This document shows, one piece after another, positions 52,049-61,000 of a stretch of 64,000 bases of DNA. The translations under genes and the position numbers were made by a program. The notes beneath the pieces were generated by a model. The model worked only from the letters and a program-made list of their open reading frames with translations, was not told the DNA's origin and searched no databases. Origin of the DNA: Magnetococcus marinus MC-1 (GTDB taxonomy: Bacteria; Pseudomonadota; Magnetococcia; Magnetococcales; Magnetococcaceae); NCBI RefSeq assembly GCF_000014865.1, contig NC_008576.1, positions 2,695,501-2,759,500 on the forward strand, written 5' to 3'. Every line of letters starts with the position of its first letter. Position 1 is the first letter of the stretch.

Positions 52049-53875
52049 ATGCAATCCTCTCGCGCTTCTTTTCTTACCCTCCTATTCCCCTTCCTAAGCT
52101 GGATGAAGGAGATGAACCGATCCACCATCAATGCCGACCTACAAGCCGGTTTGATTGGTGCCATCGTAACCTTGCCCCAAGCGGTGGCCTTTGCCGCCAT
52201 CGCTGGTCTACCGCCCCAATATGGTCTTTATACCTGTATGGTCCCTGCCATTATTGCAGCCCTGTTTGGCTCTTCCAAACATTTGGTCTCAGGACCGACA
52301 ACCGCAGCATCCATTGTGATTTTTGCCGGACTTTCCAGCTTTGCCACGCCAGAATCGGAACAGTATGTTGCACTGGCCATAACCTTGACCTTTATGGTTG
52401 GTATCATTCAGTTAGCTATGGGCTTTGCTCGCTTAGGGGCTCTGGTTAACTTTATCTCCCATTCGGTGGTGGTTGGGTTTACCGCTGGGGCTGCACTGTT
52501 GATCGCCAGCCACCAATTGAAGCACTTTCTTGGGATTCACCTGGAGCACGGCGGCCACTTTTTTGATCTGCTCAAAGAGATTTTCTCCCGTTTGGATGAA
52601 ACCAATCTCTACGTCCTGGTGGTCGGTTTATCCACCCTTGTGGTCAGTATTTTGACCAAAAAATTCTTCCCCCGCGTGCCCTATATGATCGTGGCTATCC
52701 TGTTTGGCTCGGTATTGGCCTACTTTTTTAACAGCAATATCGAAAATGCTAAGATCATCTTGGCTGGGGATGTCCCAGGCAATTTTCCCATCTTTGCCAT
52801 GCCCCAATTGAGCCTGGACACCCTTAAACAGCTTGCCCCACTGGCCTTAGCGACCACCCTGTTTGCGCTCACGGAGGCGGTCTCTATTGGTCGCTCACTG
52901 GCCATTAAAAGCGGTCAGCATGTGCATAGTAACCAAGAGTTTATCGGCCAAGGGCTCTCTAATCTGGTTGGCAGCTTCTTTTCTGCCTACGTTGCCACGG
53001 GCTCCTTTAACCGTAGCGGTTTAAACTATCAGATCGGCGCTAAAACCCAGTTGTCGGCTATCGTTGGGGGCTTAGTATTGCTGGCAACCATCCCTCTCAC
53101 GGCACCTTTGGCCAGCTTTATGCCCAAAGCTGTGATGGCCGCTATCCTGTTTTTGGTGGCCTGGGGGTTGATTGACTTTCACCATATCCGCAATATTTTC
53201 CAAACCAGTCACTCCGATAGTGTCGTTTTAGTGACAACTTTTGGCGGCACCCTGTTCTTGGAATTAGAGTTTGCCATTTTGTTGGGGGTTTTGCTCTCCT
53301 TGGTTATCTTCCTCTTCAAGACCTCCCAACCCCGTGTGCTGGAGCGGGTGCCGGATCCTCGTCTGCCCAAGCGCCGCTTTAATACTGACCCCAATCTGCC
53401 CACCTGCCCTCAGATGAAAATCATCCGTATTGATGGTGAGCTGTTCTTTGGTGCCGTGAGCCATATTCAGGAGACCTTTATCAGGCTCAGAACGGAATCG
53501 CCTGAACAAAAGCATCTCATGCTGGTTGCCTCTGGCATTAATTTCTTGGATGTTGCGGGTGCGGAACTGCTGGCTCAAGAGGCCCATACGCGCCGCAAAA
53601 TGGGGGGAGGGCTCTACCTGCTACGTATTAAACCCGGTGTGTGTGAACCCATTAGCAAGGGTCCTTATCTGGATGAGATTAGCGCGATGAATATTTTTGA
53701 AAGCAAAGGGGAGGCGATCCACGAAGTCTACCAATTGCTTGACAAGGATATTTGCAGCCAATGCTCGTCTCATATCTTTTTGGAGTGTGGTGGTAAACCG
53801 TCCAAGCATAGTACCGATAGCCTTAACTCTCTCGATGACCTCTATCGCGAAAAGCCGGTAACCAACCCTCAATAA
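52049..53875 (+). CDS. SulP-family inorganic anion transporter with STAS domain
   Basis: 608 residues. The membrane part (about 25-430) has the SulP hallmarks: ALPPQ-like AIAGLPPQYGLYTCMVPAI, ALFGSSKHLVSGPTTAAS and NLVGSFFSAYVATGSFNRSG. A cytoplasmic STAS domain follows (about 455-560: IIRIDGELFFGAVSHIQETF, GINFLDVAGAELL). The C-terminal tail has clustered Cys (DICSQCSS, FLECGG). SulP proteins carry sulfate, bicarbonate or related anions; which one cannot be told from sequence. Sulfate export or uptake would suit a sulfur oxidiser. The start has a weak ribosome-binding site. Confidence 0.9.
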   Translation: MQSSRASFLTLLFPFLSWMKEMNRSTINADLQAGLIGAIVTLPQAVAFAAIAGLPPQYGLYTCMVPAIIAALFGSSKHLVSGPTTAASIVIFAGLSSFATPESEQYVALAITLTFMVGIIQLAMGFARLGALVNFISHSVVVGFTAGAALLIASHQLKHFLGIHLEHGGHFFDLLKEIFSRLDETNLYVLVVGLSTLVVSILTKKFFPRVPYMIVAILFGSVLAYFFNSNIENAKIILAGDVPGNFPIFAMPQLSLDTLKQLAPLALATTLFALTEAVSIGRSLAIKSGQHVHSNQEFIGQGLSNLVGSFFSAYVATGSFNRSGLNYQIGAKTQLSAIVGGLVLLATIPLTAPLASFMPKAVMAAILFLVAWGLIDFHHIRNIFQTSHSDSVVLVTTFGGTLFLELEFAILLGVLLSLVIFLFKTSQPRVLERVPDPRLPKRRFNTDPNLPTCPQMKIIRIDGELFFGAVSHIQETFIRLRTESPEQKHLMLVASGINFLDVAGAELLAQEAHTRRKMGGGLYLLRIKPGVCEPISKGPYLDEISAMNIFESKGEAIHEVYQLLDKDICSQCSSHIFLECGGKPSKHSTDSLNSLDDLYREKPVTNPQ

Positions 53876-53903
53876 TCTGTTTGTAAGATCCCCTGTTTTG
53901 ACC

Positions 53904-53934
53904 AAAAAGCGCGCTTATGTTGAGCGCGCTTTTT
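53904..53934 (+). terminator. Terminator of the SulP gene
   Basis: AAAAAGCGCGCT (53904-53915), a 7-base loop, AGCGCGCTTTTT (53923-53934). It lies 28 bases after the stop and could work in both directions. Confidence 0.9.
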
Positions 53935-54271
53935 GCACTTATGTTGCCTATTTTTTAGGTGGGGGACAGGACCATACAAACGAGTATGCGTTAGACAAAG
54001 CCACCCCCAAGCACCCTCATTTAACCAGGCTTCGTGCCAAGGGAACAATGCGACGCGAGACAACACAACGGTCGTGCGATGGGCTGCTGCGACACCGGTT
54101 TACAACATGGCGCACATCGAGCTACGAGACAACATAACAGGGCCGCGGTGGAGGAGTGTGACCCATCAGGCAAGTTGGAGGAGAAGCGGGGGAGTACAAT
54201 GACAGGACAGCCTTTAGGCTCGCTTACGCGGGTTATGGCTAAGCACAGATGCACATCTACGGTGGCATTAA

Positions 54272-54316
54272 GCAAAAAGGGTTTTTCTCCCTCTGCCCAT
54301 CAGGAGAAAAACCCTT
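54272..54316 (-). terminator. Terminator of ppdK
   Basis: A 14-bp perfect stem (AAGGGTTTTTCTCC at 54277-54290 with its complement at 54303-54316) and a 12-base loop, followed by TTTTTGC on the minus strand. It lies about 67 bases past the ppdK stop. Confidence 0.85.
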
Positions 54317-54382
54317 ATGTACCCCTATCCTATGCCATACTCCAGCCTGCTAAGCAGACGAGCCTACGCCACGAATATTAAC

Positions 54383-57043
54383 TTATGCCAACACAGCCTG
54401 GGCCGCAGCCAACCGCGCAATGGGTACCCGAAACGGCGAACAGGAGACATAATCCAATTTTACCTTTTCGAAGAAGTGGATCGACTCTGGGTCACCGCCG
54501 TGCTCACCACAGACACCTAGCTTAATCTCTGGGCGGGTGGAACGCCCCTTTTCTGCCGCCAACCGTACCAGCTGCCCAACACCATCTTGGTCAATGCTGA
54601 TAAAGGGATCTTTGGGTAACAAGTTTTTCTGCACATACTCCTGCAAGAAGGGGCCGGCATCATCCCGTGAGATACCCATGGTGGTCTGGGTCAGATCATT
54701 GGTACCAAAAGAGAAAAATTCACCACTCTTAGCCAACTGATCGGCAATCAAAGCTGCCCGTGGTAGCTCAATCATGGTACCAATCATGTAAGGAATACGT
54801 ACACTGTTCTCCCCCATCACCGTTTCACACACAGCCACCACACGTTCCCGTAGATAGGATAGCTCACTCTCTAAGCCCACCAGCGGAATCATAATCTCAG
54901 GGGTAATGATAAAGCCTTCCTCTTTAACCAATTGACAGGCGGCCTCCATAATGGCCCGTACCTGCATCTCATAGATCTCTGGAAAGCTAATGCCCAATCG
55001 GCATCCCCGATGGCCCAGCATGGGGTTGAACTCTTTAAGACTCGCCACCCGCTCACGCACCTTGTCAATGGGCATGCCAAAAACCAAGGCGACCTCATTT
55101 TGCCCCTCTTCATCATGGGGAATGAACTCATGCAACGGTGGATCCAGCAGTCGGATCATGACTGGGTAACCCTTCATCTCGCGAAACAGTCCAGCAAAAT
55201 CACTACGCTGAAGCGGCAGAATTTTATCAATGGCGCGCATGCGGTCAGATTCGGTTTGTGCCAAAATCAACCCCCGCACATGGATGATGCGTTCTGCCCC
55301 AAAAAACATATGCTCCGTACGACACAGACCAATCCCTTGAGCACCAAAGGAGCGCGCCATGCGGGCATCGTCGGGGGTGTCGGCATTGGCACGCACCTTC
55401 ATGCGGGTAAAGCCATCCACCCACTCCATAAAGGCGGTAAAATCACCAGAAAGTTCTGGCGGTACGGTGGGCACCTGCCCCAACATCACCTCACCGGTAG
55501 AACCATCAATCGTGACCCAATCCCCTTTGGCGACCGTCACACCACCCACGCTAAACTGCTCATTTTCCATATTAATAGAGAGCCCCGCACAGCCAGAGAC
55601 ACACGGACGCCCCATACCCCTCGCCACCACCGCCGCGTGGGAGGTCATGCCTCCCCGCGCGGTGATGATGCCTTTGGCGGAGTGCATACCGTGAATATCC
55701 TCCGGACTGGTATCATCGCGCACCAAGATCACCATTTGACCGGTGGCGGCCCACTGCTCGGCTTCGTCGGCCTCAAAGACCACACGCCCGGTGGCAGCCC
55801 CAGGAGAAGCGGCCAAGCCCTTGGCGATAATCCGCTTGTCGGCCTTTGGATCCAGAGTCGGGTGCAACAGTTGGTTGAGGGATTCTGGCGAGACCCGCGA
55901 GACCGCTTCACGGGTATTGATTAAGCCTTCGTGTACCATGTTCACGGCGATTTTCAGCGCGGCTTTGGCGGTCCGTTTTCCGGTACGGGTTTGCAGCAGC
56001 CAAAGTTTGTTGCGCTGGATGGTAAACTCAATATCCTGCATCTCGCGATAGTGCATCTCCAGGCGATTTTGCACCGCATACAACTCTTTATAGAGTTCCG
56101 GCATTGCCTCTTCCATGGCGGGTAGCGTGGAGCCATTGAGGCGTTTACCCTCCAGCGTGATCTGTTGCGGGGTGCGAATGCCTGCCACCACATCCTCGCC
56201 CTGCGCATTAATCAGATACTCACCGAAAAAGCGGTTATGGCCGGTGCTGGGATCACGGGTAAAAGCCACACCGGTGGCGCAATCTGTCCCCATGTTGCCA
56301 AACACCATGGCCTGCACGGTAACAGCGGTTCCCCAGGATTCAGGAATCTCATTCAAGCGCCGATAGGTAATGGCGCGGGGGATGGTCCAAGAGTCAAACA
56401 CAGCGCCAATGGCACCCCATAGTTGGTCTTGAGGCTCTTCTGGAAAGGGTTTTTGGGTCACTTCCAGCACTTTGTTTTTATATTGGGCAACCAGACTTTT
56501 CCACTCATCTGCCGTAATATCGGTATCCTGCACTTTACCGGTCTGCTGTTTTAAGGCGTTGAGCATGGCCTCAAAATGGTGATGATCCACCCCCAACACC
56601 ACATCGGCGTACATCTGCACAAACCGCCGGTAGGAGTCATAAGCAAAGCGAGCATCACCGGTACGCTTAATCAATCCTTGCACGGTATGATCGTTAAGCC
56701 CTAGGTTGAGCACGGTATCCATCATACCCGGCATAGAGACCCGCGCCCCAGAGCGAACCGAAACCAACAGTGGATCATCCCCACTGCCAAAACCGGCCCC
56801 CATGGCACTTTGCACCTTGAGCAGCGCCTCGTTCACCTGTTCTTTGAGAAGTTCGGGATAGCGACGTTTCTGTAAATAGAGTCCGCAAACCTCGGTGCAT
56901 AGGGTGAACCCAGCAGGAACAGGAATCCCCAAACGGGTCATCTCTGCCAAGTTGGCGCCCTTTCCGCCCAGTAAGTGACTCATTCCAGCGTCGCCCTCGG
57001 CTTGGCCGTTACCAAAAACATAGACAAACTTCTCTGTAGACAT
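54383..57043 (-). CDS. ppdK: Pyruvate, phosphate dikinase
   Basis: 886 residues, the full length for this enzyme, which interconverts pyruvate + ATP + Pi and PEP + AMP + PPi in the cytoplasm. The N-terminal ATP-grasp part begins KFVYVFGNGQAEGDAGMSHL with LGGKGANLAEM. The phosphohistidine domain has GGMTSHAAVVARGMG with the catalytic His at residue 469 (and the regulatory Thr-Ser just before). The PEP/pyruvate barrel has MIRLLDPPLHEF, GTNDLTQTTMGISRDD and the catalytic Cys at about 845 (GVCGEHGGDP). AGGAG lies 9 bases before the ATG. It fits gluconeogenic or reverse-TCA carbon metabolism of an autotroph. Confidence 0.97.
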   Translation of the reverse strand: MSTEKFVYVFGNGQAEGDAGMSHLLGGKGANLAEMTRLGIPVPAGFTLCTEVCGLYLQKRRYPELLKEQVNEALLKVQSAMGAGFGSGDDPLLVSVRSGARVSMPGMMDTVLNLGLNDHTVQGLIKRTGDARFAYDSYRRFVQMYADVVLGVDHHHFEAMLNALKQQTGKVQDTDITADEWKSLVAQYKNKVLEVTQKPFPEEPQDQLWGAIGAVFDSWTIPRAITYRRLNEIPESWGTAVTVQAMVFGNMGTDCATGVAFTRDPSTGHNRFFGEYLINAQGEDVVAGIRTPQQITLEGKRLNGSTLPAMEEAMPELYKELYAVQNRLEMHYREMQDIEFTIQRNKLWLLQTRTGKRTAKAALKIAVNMVHEGLINTREAVSRVSPESLNQLLHPTLDPKADKRIIAKGLAASPGAATGRVVFEADEAEQWAATGQMVILVRDDTSPEDIHGMHSAKGIITARGGMTSHAAVVARGMGRPCVSGCAGLSINMENEQFSVGGVTVAKGDWVTIDGSTGEVMLGQVPTVPPELSGDFTAFMEWVDGFTRMKVRANADTPDDARMARSFGAQGIGLCRTEHMFFGAERIIHVRGLILAQTESDRMRAIDKILPLQRSDFAGLFREMKGYPVMIRLLDPPLHEFIPHDEEGQNEVALVFGMPIDKVRERVASLKEFNPMLGHRGCRLGISFPEIYEMQVRAIMEAACQLVKEEGFIITPEIMIPLVGLESELSYLRERVVAVCETVMGENSVRIPYMIGTMIELPRAALIADQLAKSGEFFSFGTNDLTQTTMGISRDDAGPFLQEYVQKNLLPKDPFISIDQDGVGQLVRLAAEKGRSTRPEIKLGVCGEHGGDPESIHFFEKVKLDYVSCSPFRVPIARLAAAQAVLA

Positions 57044-57429
57044 GGATTTTATCTCCTGTGGTCATCCCAGAATGGACGTCGCACCCCATGCAGTTACAGA
57101 TAAATGTATATTTTGATATGCAAGGAGGCTCAACCGTGTAATGTGCGCCTTAACCCGCCTCATGACAATAGAAAGGTTACTAACATCCACAGCCGATTTG
57201 TGAAAAAAAATTCACTGCCGCAGGCGCACCAACCCCAGAGGGCCGACCTACTCTCAACAACCAAAACCCTTTGATAATCCACTTTTCCCTACCCTGGCTG
57301 CCCACAAAAGGACAAAAAATTTATGTGGATTTTATCGGTCTGGGGCGGGCGGGGTGAACCGTCATTCACGGGGTTTAAACGGATCCCCCTGCGTTTATGG
57401 AACACGGGCTCCAAACGGGTAGAGTATGA
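57044..57429. other. Intergenic region upstream of ppdK
   Basis: 386 bases. I see no gene and no convincing promoter pair; it contains the ppdK ribosome-binding site at the left and a G-rich stretch near 57340-57360. Confidence 0.45.
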
Positions 57430-57795
57430 TCACCCCCCTGCCCGTTTTACTGTATAATTTTGTTTTTTTAATAGATCCATAATCTGTTCCACATGATCCC
57501 CCTGAATCTCAACAACCCCATCCTTCACGGTGCCACCCGAGCCGCAGAGGGTTTTAAGATGTTTAGCCTGTGTCATTAATGCCTCTGCGCTCAAGGGCAA
57601 CCCTTTAATCAGGGTCACCCCCCTACCCTTGCGCCCTTTCGTCTCGCGGGAGACCCGCACCACCCCATCACTGGTAACAGGGCTACGCGCTTGACGGCAG
57701 CAACAGGCCGCCACCGTCTGATGACACTGCGGGCAAAGCCGCCCCTGCTCCGTAGAATAGACAACCCTATCCTCAGCTCGGTATTTGGAAGACAT
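57430..57795 (-). CDS. SUI1/YciH-family translation-factor-like protein
   Basis: 121 residues from the ATG at 57795 (MSSKYRAEDRVVYSTEQGR), which matches the usual N-terminus of YciH. A short Cys-rich stretch follows (CPQCHQTVAACCC, possibly metal-binding), then the SUI1 domain: DGVVRVSRETKGRKGRGVTL, LKTLCGSGGTVKDGVVEIQG and the end YTVKRAGG. The family resembles eukaryotic eIF1 and is thought to affect start-codon fidelity in bacteria. A longer in-frame extension to 57924 lacks family similarity and is not used. It lies 387 bases upstream of ppdK on the same strand. Confidence 0.9.
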   Translation of the reverse strand: MSSKYRAEDRVVYSTEQGRLCPQCHQTVAACCCRQARSPVTSDGVVRVSRETKGRKGRGVTLIKGLPLSAEALMTQAKHLKTLCGSGGTVKDGVVEIQGDHVEQIMDLLKKQNYTVKRAGG

Positions 57796-57964
57796 AGAAA
57801 AAACGCCCTTACCATCCATCGAAACCACTAAAGACAGTATGCCCGCAGTAACAGGCTTGAAAGCCCCACCACGCAGCACAGACCCCTTTTTTTTGCCTTG
57901 GCCAAAGGCAAAAACCTTATCCACCGTGATGGGCTTGACCCTACCACGCAGCCATCCGCACCAT

Positions 57965-58034
57965 ACAAAAGCGCCGCACTTGTTGGTGCGGCGGCTTTTG
58001 TAAATCCCGCAGGGGCCTTTTATGGCCCTACGGG
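57965..58034 (-). terminator. Tandem hairpins downstream of the second giant gene
   Basis: The first hairpin after the stop is CCCGCAGGGGCC/GGCCCTACGGG (58006-58034, imperfect). The second is 57965-58001, a long GC-rich stem with one bulged base (GTGCGG core, loop of 6), ending in TTTTGT on the minus strand. The second is the likely intrinsic terminator. Confidence 0.65.
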
Positions 58035-58061
58035 TCGTGTGCGCTTCAAACCTTTACAGCG

Positions 58062-61000
58062 TTAACCCTTCTCTTCTGGCTCTTCCAACGTCAGTTGCGC
58101 CGTCTGCGAGTCTAACCACCCCAGAAAACCCTTCTGCATCTTGGCCCACAAGCCCTGCGCCACAGGCTGGACCGAAGCCCCAGTATCCGCAGGTTGGGCC
58201 GGAGCTGCCGCTGGGGCATCACCAGGAGCTGCCGCTGGGGCATCACCAGGAGCTGCCGCTGGGGCATCACCAGAGGGAGCGCCATCGCTCTGTTCAGGAG
58301 CCGCCTGTTGCCCGGCTGGTGTGCCATCCTCACCCGCGCTTTGGTCGGCTGGTGCGGGTTCTGTACCCTTATCACCGGCGGGTGCGGTTAGCAGATCGTC
58401 ACTCCCTTCATTACTGAGCTGCTCTGCCTCAGTCGGAGCTCTGAAAAGGGTCTGCTCTGGCAGGCTCGCACGCTCAGCCAACAGCGAATTACCCGGCAGA
58501 GAGGGGTTGTTTGTCGGGGTTGTATTAAGGGCACCATTCAGCAAGCCAGAGACCCCTTCCGGTGCCACAGGCTGCCCATGGACCGTTGTGGCCACACCGC
58601 TGGCATCGCCCTGTTGATTCGCAGGCGAAGTGATGTCAAGCATGGCTTGTTGGGTGGCCGCACTCTGTGACAAGTTCTCTTGCATGGTCGCCGCATTGGC
58701 CCTGACCGCTTCAATCCGGTTGGTGCGATGACTGGTGCTAATGGAGAGGCTGGTTAAGGCATCCTTAGAGATCACCGACTTGCCCACAAACATGGCAACG
58801 TGACCACTTGCAGCATTCACTTTACCACCCTGCAAAATACCCTGTTCCGTCGATAGCCCCACCCAACTCTCCGATGAAGCAATGGAGATTAGGTCATAGT
58901 TCAGACCATCAACACCCACCAACACCACATCACCAACACTGCTGTTTTCTGCATGCACACTGGCCACATCAAGGCGTAGGAACTGCGAGCCAAATTGACC
59001 AATGCCACTTACTGCGGATAGATTGGCAAGCCCAGCAGTCTGTACCACATTGGTGGTGTCGGTGGGTAGTATCGCCACCGCAGATTGCAGTTGAATGGCC
59101 CCTTGGTTGCTCTTGATGGTAGCAACCCCCAAATTACCCGCCAGCGTCTGCACGCTAATGGCCCCTTGATCGGTGCTGATGGCAGAGCCACTCTCCATAA
59201 GCAGATTGCCTGCACTCACCACCAACGAGACGTTGCCACTGCCCTGGCTAATCACCACACCGGTGCCATTAATGGTGAGCCCATCACTCTCCGTCAAATA
59301 GACATTGCCGCTGGCATTGGTTAGCTGCAATGTATCCACACTTAGCATCATGGGGGCCTGTTCACTGCCCACCCCAACGCCCGTGGTCATGGTGAGTGTA
59401 CCCCCTATAATTTGGGTATCACTGGAACTGTAGACCGTGCTATCTGCGGCAGTGAAGGTAAGCGTATCGGCCTGCACAAGGCTTTGCGAAGCGAGGGTTA
59501 TGTTGCCACTCTGGCTGGTCATGGCCAGCGTGGTACCCTTCAGGCTCGCGCCGCTGGCAACCGAGATATTGCCGTTTTTGCTTTGCAGCGTCATGTTCGT
59601 CACCGCCACGCTGCTGCTGGTGGCCAAATCCACTCCACCATTTTGGTTGCTCACATTAAGGGTTGTGCCCTTAAGACTACTGCTGCTACCCACCGTGATG
59701 GTGCTGCCCTGACTTTGCAGCGCAATCGTATCAACCTCGACCGTCAGTTGATCCGCCAGGGTAAGCGCTCCTGTGCCGCTATCTGCACTCAGGCTGCTCC
59801 CCTTCAGAGTGCTGCTGGTGCCGACTGAAATCGCGCCACCTTGGCTCTGGAGTGTCACATTGCTCACCGCCACCGAGCTGCTGGTGCCCAGTGTGATGGT
59901 GCCATTTTGGTTGCTCACCCCCAGGGTGGTACCCTTAAAGCTGCTACTGTTGCCAAGGGCGATGGCACCCCCCAAGCTTTGCAGGGAGACCGTTGTTACC
60001 TCGACGTTGGCCTGATCACCCAAGCTCAAGCTGCCCGCACCGCTGTTTACCGTTAAGCTGCTCCCTTTAAGGGTGCTGCTGGCACCCACCGAAATGGCCC
60101 CGCCTTGGCTTTGCAAGGTTACGCTGTCAACCTCTACATTCACCGAATCGGCCCATGTAATGGCCTGATTTTCCGTCGTTACGCTCAGGCTTGTACCCTT
60201 AACCGTGCTACCTGTACCCAGGGTCACAGTGCTACCCTGGCTCTGTAAAACGGTATTGGCCACGTTCAAGCTGCTGCTGCTGTCCACCGTGACAGCACCG
60301 CCCACACTCGACAGGGTCAGGGTGGCACTGCTGGTACCGGTGGTCAGTTTGGCGGTGCTGCCCTCGGCAATACCACTAAGCTGCAAGCCATTGCCGCTGG
60401 TATCTTGCATCTCTACCCAGCTATAGCCTTGGCTCCCCACATCTCCCCGCAGATCAAAGTGGTCGGCCCCCGTCACCACAAAAGCAGAACCATCGCCCTT
60501 CCACAAACCATTATTGGTGGCCCGCAGAATAACATCGCTCCCATCAATCACAATGCTGCCACTCTGCCCCGCCCCACTGGCCAACAGACGGGTACCATTG
60601 CTCAAGATCACTTCACTGGCCCCGGTGATGGTCATTTTACCACCCTCACGCAGCACCAACTCATCACTAAAGGTCACGACCCCCGTCGCCGCGATGGAGA
60701 TATCCCCCTCCACATAGACCCGCTCACTAAAGGTCACGTTGGTTGCATTGGTGATATTTAATCCCTCCAGATCCTCCAGCGCGGTGACATTAAACTTATA
60801 GGAGGCATCATCCGCCTGCGCCCCCAAAGAGACCGCAGAGATACGCAGCTCATCACCCACCACATAACCACCACCGCTGGAAACCATGGTCAAGGATGTC
60901 ACCACCCCACCCACAACCGTGATGTTGGCGGTCGCCCCGCTGCCACTACCACCCAGCACGCTCACCCCTTGGTAGCTGCCATCGGCATAGTTGCTACCCG

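Larger units (their letters stand above)
53876..54382. other. Convergent intergenic region, SulP gene to ppdK
   Basis: 507 bases between converging genes, with one terminator at each end (53904-53934 and 54272-54316). In the middle two partly similar stretches read CGAGACAACAxAAC (near 54055 and 54122). No gene is seen. Confidence 0.55.
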